A DNA stretch of 64,000 nucleotides from Thermoplasmata archaeon (lineage in GTDB: Archaea; Thermoplasmatota; Thermoplasmata; Lutacidiplasmatales; UBA184). The translations under genes were made by a program, and so were the position numbers. Below are positions 10,885-18,419 of this stretch, one piece after another (position 1 is the stretch's first letter; the number at the start of each line of letters is the position of its first letter). The notes below the pieces were generated by a model, which searched no databases, had not been told where the DNA came from, and worked only from the letters and a program-made list of their open reading frames with translations. Location: the NCBI GenBank assembly GCA_021817245.1, contig JAKAVQ010000008.1:1-64000 (forward strand), written 5' to 3'.

Positions 10885-10913
10885 TGTAGGGCCGGCGGGC
10901 CTGCCCACTGGCC
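10885..10913 (-). other. D-loop intron of tRNA-Lys
   Basis: About 29 nt inserted after AGTTAGGTT of the D-loop. TAGG pairs with CCTA as a possible 4-bp core, TTG and CAA can be the two bulges, and GCC/GGC starts the inner helix. This is a looser bulge-helix-bulge than the T-loop one because the outer helix is interrupted before GCTC/GAGC. The ends may be off by one or two bases; excision leaves a D-loop of 9-11 nt. Confidence 0.7.
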
Positions 10914-10969
10914 AACCTAACTGAGCTACGGGCCCGATCCCGTTCGGTGCTTCGGAGACCCGGGCTCCG

Positions 10970-10977
10970 TATTTCAG
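10970..10977 (-). promoter_or_regulatory. TATA box for tRNA-Lys / RNA polymerase operon
   Basis: CTGAAATA on the minus strand, centred about 38 nt upstream of the tRNA 5' end. No other convincing TATA element is seen between the tRNA and rpoH, so the tRNA and the rpoH-rpoB-rpoA'-rpoA''-rpl30e-nusA genes probably share this start. Confidence 0.5.
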
Positions 10978-10994
10978 CCTATCCGTGGGCGGGC

Positions 10995-11312
10995 TCACTG
11001 AAAACTCTCCAGGCTCGAGATGATCGACCAGATCGCGGTGCGACCGTGGGTCGGAAGGTTGGGGTCGTTCGCGAGATCGTCGAGCACGTAGACGGCGCTC
11101 GCGATCCGCACGTCGAGCGCGACCCGCGGCTTCGACAGCTCCTCCTTCGCGGCTTGGGCTCCGCGGCGGACGTTCCGCGGCACGGAGGTATCGTCGGCGA
11201 GCTGGGCGAGCGATTCCACGATCCGCACGATCGCGGGGGCTTCGGTCTCGGGGACCGCCGGGGAGGCCGCGGCGGCGCTCCCGGAGGAGGAGACGCTCCC
11301 GGGAACCGTCAT
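10995..11312 (-). CDS. UPF0147 family protein
   Basis: A 105-residue protein. Residues 30-105 match the archaeal UPF0147 family by the pattern DDTSVPRNVRRGAQAAKEEL, then SAVYVLDDLANDPNLPTHGR and TAIWSIISSLE. The first 28 or so residues are a Ser/Ala/Pro-rich extension not typical of the family, so a later start is possible. The family is small, helical and of unknown function. Its ATG overlaps the stop of the preceding Lrp/AsnC-like gene by 4 nt (ATGA), showing translational coupling. It lies just upstream of the tRNA-Lys/rpoH promoter on the same strand. Confidence 0.85.
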   Translation of the reverse strand: MTVPGSVSSSGSAAAASPAVPETEAPAIVRIVESLAQLADDTSVPRNVRRGAQAAKEELSKPRVALDVRIASAVYVLDDLANDPNLPTHGRTAIWSIISSLESFQ

Positions 11313-11650
11313 GCCGGACGCGTCTCCCCCGCCTCCTTGTAGGCGGTGACGACCAAGAGCGTCTTCGTCTCGCGAATCCCGCGGACCGCCGGTAGGCGGT
11401 GCAGCACGAACTCCTTGAGCTCCTCGTAGTGCGGGAAGCGGACCTTGAGGAAGATGTCGGTGTCTCCGGTGACGAGGAAGACGTCCTCGACCTCGACGAA
11501 CTTCGAGACTTCCCCTGCGACCGTGTCGGCCTCCGAGGTCTCGACCTTGAGGGCGATGAGCGCAACGACGAGCTCGCCCCCCCAGACCTTCGTAAAGGCG
11601 CTCTCGACCGCGCGGCTCACAGGCGGCTTGCTGGTGCTCGGTTTCTCCAC
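11309..11650 (-). CDS. Lrp/AsnC ligand-binding (RAM) domain protein without HTH
   Basis: A 113-residue protein. Residues about 28-105 form an Lrp/AsnC effector domain: VVALIALKVETSEADTVAGE, the EVEDVFLVTGDTDIFLKVRF core, and RLPAVRGIRETKTLLVVTAY. There is no N-terminal helix-turn-helix, so it cannot bind DNA as Lrp does. Stand-alone RAM proteins typically form dimers or octamers that bind amino acids or modulate partners. It overlaps the UPF0147 start by 4 nt, so the two are probably a functional pair. The ligand is unknown. Confidence 0.83.
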   Translation of the reverse strand: MEKPSTSKPPVSRAVESAFTKVWGGELVVALIALKVETSEADTVAGEVSKFVEVEDVFLVTGDTDIFLKVRFPHYEELKEFVLHRLPAVRGIRETKTLLVVTAYKEAGETRPA

Positions 11651-11711
11651 AACCCCCTCCTCCGTACGCGCAATGACCCTTCGGAAAGCGAATGCCCGAC
11701 CCCCGCCGTGC

Positions 11712-11885
11712 TCATGCCGCCGGCGCGGACTCGAACTCCTCTTGGAGGTCGTTGATGACCTGGTCGATCACGGACCCGGCGGTGGGACCCCGGTACTCCC
11801 GGACCCCTCCCGCCTCGCTCGAGACGCGGGCGAGCAGATCGCCGGGCCCGCGGAGAAACTCGACACTGCAGATGAACTCCTCCAT
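11712..11885 (-). CDS. Small acidic protein, 57 residues, function unknown
   Basis: A short reading frame starting at the ATG at 11885 and ending at TGA 11712-11714. The product begins MEEFICSVEFLRGPGDLLAR and contains REYRGPTAGSVIDQVINDLQ before an acidic, Glu-rich end. It is supported by a strong palindromic TATA box (CTATATAG, 11929-11936) about 45 nt upstream and by protein-like composition with an amphipathic C-terminal helix. It lies 61 nt before the RAM-domain gene on the same strand and may head that operon. I do not recognise the family. Confidence 0.6.
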   Translation of the reverse strand: MEEFICSVEFLRGPGDLLARVSSEAGGVREYRGPTAGSVIDQVINDLQEEFESAPAA

Positions 11886-11928
11886 GTCGGCCGGCCCCCC
11901 ACCGCGCCGACCGGCCGAAAAAGGACCG

Positions 11929-11936
11929 CTATATAG
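11929..11936. promoter_or_regulatory. Palindromic TATA box in the divergent 11886-12077 region
   Basis: CTATATAG is symmetric but is spaced for the leftward 57-residue protein gene. The rightward AIM24 gene has its own TATA-like CGTAATAAC at 12033-12041, about 40 nt before its GTG start. Confidence 0.6.
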
Positions 11937-12077
11937 GTTTTCCCCCGTCCGAATCGGCCCGGGGGGACCGGGGCGGGCGCGCGGAAACCGCCCGGAACCG
12001 CCCGCCGGCCCCGCCTTCGGTTCCGACGCATCCGTAATAACCGCGAAGCTCCCTCAAGCGCTCGGGAGATCGCGCAG

Positions 12078-12725
12078 GTGGAGCTCGAAACCCTCAAGGG
12101 GGTGGTGCCGGCGGTCCTCGCGACGCTCGCCCCGCAGGAGTCCGTCTACTGCGAACACGGCATCATGCTCTACAAGGACCCCACGGTGACGGTCGGCCGG
12201 AAGACCGTCCAGTCCGGCGGGATGTTCGGCTCGATCAAGCGGACGACCGTCGGGGGCATTCCGTTCTTCCTCTCCGAGTTCACGGGCCCGGGCAGCGTGG
12301 CGTTCTCCCGAGACGGAGTGGGCGAGATCCGGGACATCGAGCTCGCCCCGAACGAGGTCCTCGACATCGCCGAGGGCTCTCTCCTCTGCGCGGAGAACCG
12401 GATCCCGTACGACATGCTCTACGTGAAGGGGACGAACCGCGTCGGGCGCATGCTCGGCTTCTGGATGGACCGGCTCACCGGACCGGGGAAGATCGCGCTG
12501 CACGGCTACGGCAACATCATCTCGATGACGCTCGCCGCCCAAGAGAAGATCACGGCGGACTACGGAGCGTTGCTCTACAAGAGCGGCAGCGTCGAGGCGA
12601 AGTCGCTCAACCTGCCGTTCGGCGGAGGACTGCTCGGGAAGCTCGAGGCGTACGAGGTGCTCGAGCTGATCGGGCCGGGCAAGGTCGCGCTGCAGAGCAT
12701 CGACCCGAAGAAGGAGCATACGTAG
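12078..12725 (+). CDS. AIM24 family protein 1
   Basis: A 215-residue protein of the AIM24/TIGR00266 family, a beta-rich fold found in mitochondria, bacteria and archaea with no settled biochemical role. Typical elements are APQESVYCEHGIMLYKDP, the motif RTTVGGIPFFLSEFTGPGSV near residue 57, GFWMDRLTGPGKIALHGYGN, and the glycine-rich end NLPFGGGLLGKLEAYEVLEL. The GTG start at 12078 follows a TATA-like element by about 40 nt. It opens a tight cluster with a zinc-ribbon gene and two more AIM24 paralogues, which suggests a multi-subunit assembly. Confidence 0.85.
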   Translation: MELETLKGVVPAVLATLAPQESVYCEHGIMLYKDPTVTVGRKTVQSGGMFGSIKRTTVGGIPFFLSEFTGPGSVAFSRDGVGEIRDIELAPNEVLDIAEGSLLCAENRIPYDMLYVKGTNRVGRMLGFWMDRLTGPGKIALHGYGNIISMTLAAQEKITADYGALLYKSGSVEAKSLNLPFGGGLLGKLEAYEVLELIGPGKVALQSIDPKKEHT

Positions 12726-12736
12726 GGAGGGGAAAG

Positions 12737-12934
12737 ATGCCGATCCCGGAAGAGTTCGTCAAGAAGCGCACCGAGGTCACGATCAGCCGAGCGAGCCTGA
12801 GGGAGATCAGCTGCCGCAGCTGTGGGGCGAAGATCAACTCGCAGAACATCTCGGGCGGTTACGCGAAGTGCGAGTACTGCGGCGGAACGTTCGCGCTCGA
12901 CGTTGCCGGCTCCGAGGCGGGAGGTCCCGCGTGA
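12737..12934 (+). CDS. Small zinc-ribbon protein
   Basis: A 65-residue protein with one treble-clef/zinc-ribbon-like site, CRSCGAKI...AKCEYCGG (two CxxC pairs 16 residues apart). A charged N-terminal helix containing EEFVKKRTEVTISRASLRE precedes it. A GGAGGGGAAAG ribosome-binding site sits directly before the ATG. It lies between AIM24 genes 1 and 2 and its stop overlaps the GTG start of AIM24-2 (GTGA), so it is made together with them. The likely role is a metal-stabilised adaptor; this is inferred from context only. Confidence 0.75.
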   Translation: MPIPEEFVKKRTEVTISRASLREISCRSCGAKINSQNISGGYAKCEYCGGTFALDVAGSEAGGPA

Positions 12935-13581
12935 AGGCCGACACGGTCGGTGCGATCACACCGGCGGTGCTCGTCGCGCTCGCCCCGGGCGAGAAGATCC
13001 TCGCCGCGCACGAGATCATGCTCCACATGGACGGGGCCGTCAAGGTCTCCCGCAAGACCATGAAGCAGCTCGGCGTGAGCCGAGCCCACCTGATGGGCAT
13101 GCACGCCCGCGGGGATGCGGAGGAGAACTACTTCTTCGCCGAGTTCGAAGGCCCCGGGAACGTCACCTTCTCCCGCGACAAGGGCGGCGAGGTTCGGGTC
13201 GTCCACCTCGCGCCGGGGCAGACCGTGCGACTGCGCTCCGGTCACCTCGTCTGCTTCGACGAGAGCGTCCGCTACTTCCCGATGGTCCTCGCGCACTGGG
13301 TGGTGCAGCGCGGCAACGACCAAGAGAACCACTACGTCTTCGCCGACGAGCTCACCGGCCCGGGGACGATCGTCTTCCAGTCGTACGGGAACATCCTGTC
13401 GTTCACGCTCGGCCCGACGGAGGCGATCCGCACGTCGCCCGAGAGCCTGCTCCTCACCGCTCCGAGCAACGGCGTTCAGGTCAACTGGCTCGCGAGCCCG
13501 GGGATGGTCGCGGGAGGCAACCTCGAGCCCGTCCTCGACGTCCGCGGGCCCGGGGCGATCATGGTCCACAGCGGGGTGTAG
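12931..13581 (+). CDS. AIM24 family protein 2 (divergent)
   Basis: A 216-residue AIM24-family paralogue. The GTG at 12931 was chosen because it overlaps the preceding stop and follows GGGAGGT. The family pattern is kept in outline: ALAPGEKILAAHEIMLHMDG, EFEGPGNVTFSRDKGGEVRV, ELTGPGTIVFQSYGNILSFT. It lacks the GG(I/L)PFF motif and the glycine-rich C-terminal segment of its two neighbours, replacing the latter with NWLASPGMVAGGNLEPVLDV. It may therefore be the specialised partner in a heteromeric complex. Function unknown. Confidence 0.8.
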   Translation: MKADTVGAITPAVLVALAPGEKILAAHEIMLHMDGAVKVSRKTMKQLGVSRAHLMGMHARGDAEENYFFAEFEGPGNVTFSRDKGGEVRVVHLAPGQTVRLRSGHLVCFDESVRYFPMVLAHWVVQRGNDQENHYVFADELTGPGTIVFQSYGNILSFTLGPTEAIRTSPESLLLTAPSNGVQVNWLASPGMVAGGNLEPVLDVRGPGAIMVHSGV

Positions 13582-13585
13582 GCCG

Positions 13586-14242
13586 ATGCAGATCCAGGTC
13601 CAGGGGGAGTTCGTTCCGGTCGCCCTCGCCCAGCTGGCGCCGGGCGAGGAGATCTTCTGCGAGGCCGGCCTGATGGTCTACGCCGACCCGTCCGTCCGGT
13701 ACGGGATCCGGGCCTTCACGCAGGGGGGTCTCGGCCAGGTCGTCCGGCGGACGATGGTCGGGGGACTCCCGTTCTTCCTGCACGTCTACCAGGGGCCGGG
13801 CTATGCGGCGTTCAGCCGCTTCACTCCCGGCGAGGTGCGGGTCCTCGAACTCGCGGCCGGCCAGACGGTCGACATCGCCGAGCACTCGCTCCTGCTCGGT
13901 TCGGCGAGCGTTCAGTACACGACCTACTACGTGCCCGGGACCGGCCGCATCGGCCGGATGATCGGGTTCTGGATGGACCGCCTCAGCGGTCCCGGAACGA
14001 TCGTCTACCACGGTCACGGCAACATCCTTGGTTTCGACCTGAAGCCGGGAGAGGCGATGGACGTCGACCACGGCGCGCTCCTCCGCAAGGACGGGAGCGT
14101 GAACGTCCGGGCGTTCAATCAGCCGCTCGGGGGTGGCCTGACCGGTCATGCGCTGAGCTTTGAGGCCCTGCACGCGGAGGGACCCGGACGGCTCGAACTG
14201 CAGACCGTCGACCCGAGCGCGCACCGCTCCGGCGGCGGCTAG
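13586..14242 (+). CDS. AIM24 family protein 3
   Basis: A 218-residue AIM24-family protein starting 4 nt after AIM24-2. Motifs parallel AIM24-1 closely: AQLAPGEEIFCEAGLMVYAD, RRTMVGGLPFFLHVYQGPGY, RMIGFWMDRLSGPGTIVYHG, and NQPLGGGLTGHALSFEALHA. The close likeness of copies 1 and 3 and the divergence of copy 2 suggest duplication followed by specialisation. It ends the cluster; purS follows after 70 nt with a separate promoter-like element (GGTTATCT near 14272). Confidence 0.85.
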   Translation: MQIQVQGEFVPVALAQLAPGEEIFCEAGLMVYADPSVRYGIRAFTQGGLGQVVRRTMVGGLPFFLHVYQGPGYAAFSRFTPGEVRVLELAAGQTVDIAEHSLLLGSASVQYTTYYVPGTGRIGRMIGFWMDRLSGPGTIVYHGHGNILGFDLKPGEAMDVDHGALLRKDGSVNVRAFNQPLGGGLTGHALSFEALHAEGPGRLELQTVDPSAHRSGGG

Positions 14243-14312
14243 TCGCCCGCTCTCGTCGGCCCCGTGGGGCAGGGTTATCTCTCCGTTCCCGTACCGGACG
14301 GCGGGGTCCTCG

Positions 14313-14582
14313 GTGAGCGGCGGTCCCGCGTCGGTGCGAGTGGAGGTCCGGGTCGAGCTGAAGGAGGGCGTCCTCGATGCCGAGGCGCTCAGCATCGAGA
14401 AGTCCTTGGGGCTCCTCGGCATCCCGTCGGTCCGTCGCGTGACGACCGCCCGGGTCTACGACCTCGAGTTCGCCGGCGTCGACGCGAGGGAAGCCGACCG
14501 GCTCGCGGGGGTCGCGGTCGACCGCCTGCTCGCGAACCCCGTGATCCACCGGGTGACCGTCCGCCCGCTCTCCGCTCCGTGA
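14313..14582 (+). CDS. purS: Phosphoribosylformylglycinamidine synthase subunit PurS
   Basis: Small structural subunit of the three-part FGAM synthase (PurS-PurQ-PurL) of purine biosynthesis. The product contains RVEVRVELKEGVLDAEALSI and the conserved RRVTTARVYDLEF strand. The C-terminal ANPVIHRVTVRPL also fits PurS. With the GTG at 14313 the protein is 89 residues. A second GTG at 14334 would give 82 residues, closer to the family norm, so the start is uncertain. It lies 4 nt before purL. PurQ is not in the window. Confidence 0.85.
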   Translation: MSGGPASVRVEVRVELKEGVLDAEALSIEKSLGLLGIPSVRRVTTARVYDLEFAGVDAREADRLAGVAVDRLLANPVIHRVTVRPLSAP

Positions 14583-14586
14583 TCCC

Positions 14587-16893
14587 ATGGTGACCTGGGC
14601 GGACGGCGTCAGCACGGTGGCCGTCCGCGCCGCGACGCTCTCGGGGCTCGGGAAGGTCAGCGCCGAGCGCGGGCTCGGGTTCGACCGTCCCGAGCTCGCC
14701 CGGCTGAAGAGGTACTTCGCCCGCGAGGGCCGAGACCCGACCGACGTCGAGCTCGCCGGGCTCGCGCAGAGTTGGAGCGAGCATTGCAGCTACAAGAGCT
14801 CCCGTCCGTTCCTCCGTCGGGCCTTCGGTGGGCTGCGCCCCCGGCCCCGGGTGCTGGGCACGGGGGACGCGGGCGTGATGCGGTTCGAACCCGGGTTCGC
14901 CTACGCCCTGCGCATCGAGTCGCACAATCATCCGTCGGCGGTCGAGCCGTACGGCGGCGCGGCGACCGGGATCGGCGGGATCCTGCGGGACGTGCTCGCG
15001 GTCGGTGCGAAGCCGATCGCGCTCGCCGATCCGCTGTTCTTCGGGCCGCTCGACCTCCCGGCCGACGCGCTGCCCGCGGGCGTGAAGTCGCCCCGCTACC
15101 TCGCCGAGGGGGTCGTCGCCGGGATCCGCGACTACGGGAACCGGGTCGGCGTCCCGACGGTCTCGGGCGGCATCTACTTCGATCCCGCGTACGTCGTGAA
15201 CCCCCTCGTCAACGTGGGGTCGGTCGGATTCCTGCCGACCCGTCGCCTTCGCCCGAACCGCGCGAACGCGGTCGGCGACCGCCTCCTCCTCGTCGGAGGA
15301 CTGACCGGGAGGGACGGGATCGGCGGCGTCGCCTTCGCCTCTCGGGAGTTGACGGAGCGGAGCGAGACCGAGTCCCGCGGCGCCGTCCAGCTCGGGAACC
15401 CGATCATGAAGGAGCCGCTCATCCATGCGTGCCTCGAGTCGTTCGACGGCGGCTGGGTCCGCGGGCTCAAGGACCTCGGAGGCGGGGGCATCGCGGCCGC
15501 CGCGGGCGAGCTCGCCTACGCCGGGGGCTTCGGCCTCCGGCTCGACCTTAGCCGCGTGCCGCTGCGAGAGGAGGGCCTCCGTCCCTGGGAGGTGTGGATC
15601 TCCGAGTCCCAGGAGCGGATGGTGCTCGATGTACGGCCGGGGGACGTGGCGGCCGTGGCCCGGGTCTTTCGCCGCCACGACGTTCCGCTCACCGACCTCG
15701 GAGAGGTCACGCGCGGCCCGAAGGAGGAGATCCTCTGGCACGGCGCGCCCGCCGCACAGCTCGACCTCGGGTTCCGCGTCGACCCGCCGCCGCTCCGCCG
15801 TCCGACCCGGCGTCGGACTCCGTCCGCCCGGCGGGGGCCGTCGCTCGCGGGGATCGAGCTCGGCGGGCTGTTCGAAGCGCTCATCCTCGCTCCCGACTCC
15901 GTTTCGCGCGAGGCCGTGATCCGGGTCTACGACCACGAAGTGCAGGGACGTACGGTCGTGAAGCCCCTGAACGGTCGGGTGACCTCCCCGTCCCACGGCG
16001 ACGCGGCGGTCCTCCGGCCCCGCGCCGACAGCCGCCGGGGCCTGGCGGTCACGGTCGCGACCCAACCCTGGGCCTGTCGGGAGGATCCGGCCGAGGGGGC
16101 CGTGCTGGTCGTGGAGGAGGCGGCCCGGAACCTGTATGCGGTCGGGGCGCGTCCGGACGCCTTCACGAACTGCCTCAACTTCGGCAACCCCGAGGACCCG
16201 CGGGTGCTGGGAGACTTCGCGGCGGTCACCAGGGGCCTCGCGCGCGGAGCCCGCGCGCTCGGGTTTGCCGTTCCCTCGGGGAACGTCAGCTTCTACAACG
16301 GCGGTCTCGGGGCGGCGATCCCTCCGACCCCGGTCCTGATGGCGACCGGGCTCCTCTCCGACATCGCCCGCGCCACGACGAGCGATCTCAAGGAGGCCGG
16401 CGATCCGTTGTATCTCCTCGGCCGTAGCCGGCCCGAGCTCGGGGGATCGCTCTGGGCCCGCCGGGCCGGGAAGCACGGCCTTGCGGTCCCGCCCGCGGAC
16501 CCGGCCGGGGTGCGACGGGCCGGCACGGCGTTGCTCCGCGCCGGGTCGCGGGGGCTCGTGCGGGCCGTCCACGACGTCTCCGACGGCGGGCTCGCCGTTA
16601 CCCTCGCGGAGATGGCGTTCGGGGGAGGGCTCGGCTTTCGGGTCGACCTCGAACGGTCGGGGCTCGGCTCCCCCGGGCTCGCGCTCGCGGCCGAGGGTGC
16701 CTCGCGCTGGGTCGTGGAAGTACCGAAGGAGGCCGCGGCCCGGTTCGAGCGGTCGCTCGGAACGCTTCGGTGGGCCCGCCTCGGGGAGGTCACCGAACGG
16801 GACGCGACGCTTGGCTGGTCCGAGCGGACCGCCGCCGAAGTGGCGCTCGCGCCGCTCTACGACCGCTGGCGCTCCGGGCTCGCGCTGCCCTGA
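14587..16893 (+). CDS. purL: Phosphoribosylformylglycinamidine synthase subunit PurL
   Basis: A 768-residue small-type PurL, the ATP-dependent FGAR-to-FGAM synthetase subunit. Signatures include AQSWSEHCSYKSS near residue 60, the nucleotide-binding RIESHNHPSAVEPYGGAATG, GLKDLGGGGIAAAAGELAYA near residue 300, and the C-terminal half with CLNFGNPEDPRVLGDF and VHDVSDGGLAVTLAEMAFGG. The two AIRS-like halves are complete. It is co-transcribed with purS. Ammonia must come from a PurQ encoded elsewhere. Confidence 0.95.
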   Translation: MVTWADGVSTVAVRAATLSGLGKVSAERGLGFDRPELARLKRYFAREGRDPTDVELAGLAQSWSEHCSYKSSRPFLRRAFGGLRPRPRVLGTGDAGVMRFEPGFAYALRIESHNHPSAVEPYGGAATGIGGILRDVLAVGAKPIALADPLFFGPLDLPADALPAGVKSPRYLAEGVVAGIRDYGNRVGVPTVSGGIYFDPAYVVNPLVNVGSVGFLPTRRLRPNRANAVGDRLLLVGGLTGRDGIGGVAFASRELTERSETESRGAVQLGNPIMKEPLIHACLESFDGGWVRGLKDLGGGGIAAAAGELAYAGGFGLRLDLSRVPLREEGLRPWEVWISESQERMVLDVRPGDVAAVARVFRRHDVPLTDLGEVTRGPKEEILWHGAPAAQLDLGFRVDPPPLRRPTRRRTPSARRGPSLAGIELGGLFEALILAPDSVSREAVIRVYDHEVQGRTVVKPLNGRVTSPSHGDAAVLRPRADSRRGLAVTVATQPWACREDPAEGAVLVVEEAARNLYAVGARPDAFTNCLNFGNPEDPRVLGDFAAVTRGLARGARALGFAVPSGNVSFYNGGLGAAIPPTPVLMATGLLSDIARATTSDLKEAGDPLYLLGRSRPELGGSLWARRAGKHGLAVPPADPAGVRRAGTALLRAGSRGLVRAVHDVSDGGLAVTLAEMAFGGGLGFRVDLERSGLGSPGLALAAEGASRWVVEVPKEAAARFERSLGTLRWARLGEVTERDATLGWSERTAAEVALAPLYDRWRSGLALP

Positions 16894-16908
16894 GCACGGA
16901 GCCGCCGA

Positions 16909-17610
16909 ATGACCGTGACCGCGCTCGCTTCGGGCGGGAAGGACTCCCTCTATGCGGCGTACCTCGCCGACACGCAGGGCTGGCCCGTCGACGAGCTCCT
17001 TACGCTCCGTCCGGCCGACCCGGAGTCGCGGATGTACCACACGCCGAACCTCGACCTGGTCGAGCTCCAGGCCCGGGCGTGGGGGAAGCGCCACCGCTCG
17101 GTCCCGGTCGCGGGCACGGACGACGCGTCGGAGCTCGCGGCGCTCGAGGCCGCGCTCGGCAACGACCGGGGCCCGGTCGTCGTCGGGGCGATCCTTTCTT
17201 CGTTCCAGTGGGCGCGGGTCGTTCGGGTCGCCGATCGGGTCGGCCGGCGCGTCTACGCACCGCTCTGGCGGGTCCTCCCCGGGCGCGTCGTCCGGGAAGA
17301 GATCGCCGCCGGCCTCGACATCCGTCTCGTCCAGCTCGCGGCCGAGCCGCTGACCTCCGAGCTCCTCGGTCGGAGTCTCGACCTTACGCTCGTGGAGGAG
17401 ATCGAGCGGCGGGGCCGGACCCTGCGCCCGGTGAACGTCGCCGGGGAGGGAGGGGAGTACGAGACCCTGGTCGCGGACGCCCCGTTCTTCCGGCAGCGCA
17501 TCGAGATCGACCGTTCCCGGGCGGTGGTCGGCCCTTCAAGCTCCCGTCTCGTGGTCGAGGCGGCGCATCTTGCCGCCAAGGGTCCGTCCCGCGCGGGGAG
17601 GGCCACGTGA
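16909..17610 (+). CDS. dph6: Diphthine--ammonia ligase (Dph6-type ATP pyrophosphatase)
   Basis: A 233-residue adenine-nucleotide alpha hydrolase. The PP-loop SGGKDSLYAAYLA is at residues 8-20. The family-specific C-terminal segment GEGGEYETLVADAPFF is near residue 180. It amidates diphthine on elongation factor 2 to make diphthamide. It begins 15 nt after purL and its stop overlaps the start of the next gene (GTGA). EF-2 is not in the window. The family assignment is firm; related paralogues with other substrates exist. Confidence 0.88.
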   Translation: MTVTALASGGKDSLYAAYLADTQGWPVDELLTLRPADPESRMYHTPNLDLVELQARAWGKRHRSVPVAGTDDASELAALEAALGNDRGPVVVGAILSSFQWARVVRVADRVGRRVYAPLWRVLPGRVVREEIAAGLDIRLVQLAAEPLTSELLGRSLDLTLVEEIERRGRTLRPVNVAGEGGEYETLVADAPFFRQRIEIDRSRAVVGPSSSRLVVEAAHLAAKGPSRAGRAT

Positions 17611-18395
17611 CGCCGGGCAAAGGGGCCGAGCGGGCGTTCCGAGCGCTCGGCGACCCTCGGTCCCGGCCGAACCGCCGCTGGCTTGACGGGCTCCTCGGGA
17701 GCTCCGATCGGGAGGGGACGGACGGCCTCCTGGACGAGCTCGGGGCGTGCCTCGACGTCGAGCGGGAGATCCGGCGACGGCACCGGGAGGCCGGCCGACC
17801 GACCTACGCCCAGTTCCGCGCCCCGTTCGAGCTGTACGCGCTCGTCCGCCGGCTCCGCCCCGAGCACGTTGTAGAGACCGGAGTGAGCAGCGGGGTCTCT
17901 TCCGCCCACTTCCTGCTCGCGCTCCAGAAGAACGGTCGCGGAACCCTCCATTCGATCGACCGGCCGACGCTCCAGCGGGGCCGGCGCTTCACCGCGCGGG
18001 ACTCGCCGGTGGCGCTCCCGCCGGGCCGGGCCACGGGCTGGGCCGTCCCCGACGGGCTCCGGGCCGATTGGGACCTGCGGATCGGCCCGAGCCAGCGCCT
18101 CCTCCCCGAGCTCGTTCGGGAGCTTCCGACGGTCGGGCTCTTCCTCCACGACAGCCTTCACACGGCGGGCCACCTCACCTTCGAGCTCGAGACCGTCCGG
18201 CCGAAGCTATCCCCGGGGGCGGTCGTGCTGGCCGACAACACCGTCTGGACCGGCCGGGCGTTCCCGCGTTTCGCCCGCTCCCTCGAGGTCCCCGTCGTAC
18301 GGCGCGGCCGGACGGACCTTGTCGGACTCCGTGTCCCCGAGGGCCCGGAGCCCCCGGCCCGGGGCGGAGGGGCCGGTCGTCCCCCATCGTTATAG
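17607..18395 (+). CDS. Class I SAM-dependent methyltransferase-like protein
   Basis: A 262-residue protein with GTG start at 17607 overlapping the dph6 stop. A Rossmann methyltransferase core is seen in RPEHVVETGVSSGVSSAHFL (motif I, near residue 95), GTLHSIDRP (acidic ribose-binding region), and PTVGLFLHDSLHTAGHLTFE followed by LSPGAVVLADNT. The FLHDSLHT motif resembles the methyltransferase-24/cephalosporin-hydroxylase-like group, in which acidic and His residues can bind metal. The substrate is unknown; coupling to dph6 may be positional only. An aspartate or glycine-rich SAM loop of the strict GxGxG form is absent. Confidence 0.7.
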   Translation: MTPGKGAERAFRALGDPRSRPNRRWLDGLLGSSDREGTDGLLDELGACLDVEREIRRRHREAGRPTYAQFRAPFELYALVRRLRPEHVVETGVSSGVSSAHFLLALQKNGRGTLHSIDRPTLQRGRRFTARDSPVALPPGRATGWAVPDGLRADWDLRIGPSQRLLPELVRELPTVGLFLHDSLHTAGHLTFELETVRPKLSPGAVVLADNTVWTGRAFPRFARSLEVPVVRRGRTDLVGLRVPEGPEPPARGGGAGRPPSL

Positions 18396-18419
18396 TGCGC
18401 CCGCGCTCTTCCCTTCTCG

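Larger units (their letters stand above)
10793..10935 (-). tRNA. tRNA-Lys(TTT) with two non-canonical introns
   Basis: The minus strand holds an acceptor 5' half GGGCCCG (10929-10935) and its perfect partner CGGGCCC plus discriminator G (10793-10800), but 143 nt apart instead of about 75. Between them are the D-stem GCTC/GAGC, anticodon arm TCCGG-CTTTTAA-CCGGG (anticodon TTT) and T-stem GGGGG/CCCCC. Two insertions explain the excess: 29 nt in the D-loop and 38 nt in the T-loop. Removing both gives a 76-nt cloverleaf with T-loop TTCGAAT. There is no intron at the common 37/38 site. No CCA is encoded. It lies just upstream of rpoH and may share its transcript. A pseudogene is unlikely because every stem pairs after splicing. 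Confidence 0.88.

Noticed and set aside
10793-10935. tRNA-Lys as a decayed pseudogene because its T-arm and acceptor do not pair contiguously
   Set aside because: All stems pair perfectly after removing two insertions, and the T-loop insertion has a strict bulge-helix-bulge; decay would not preserve that.
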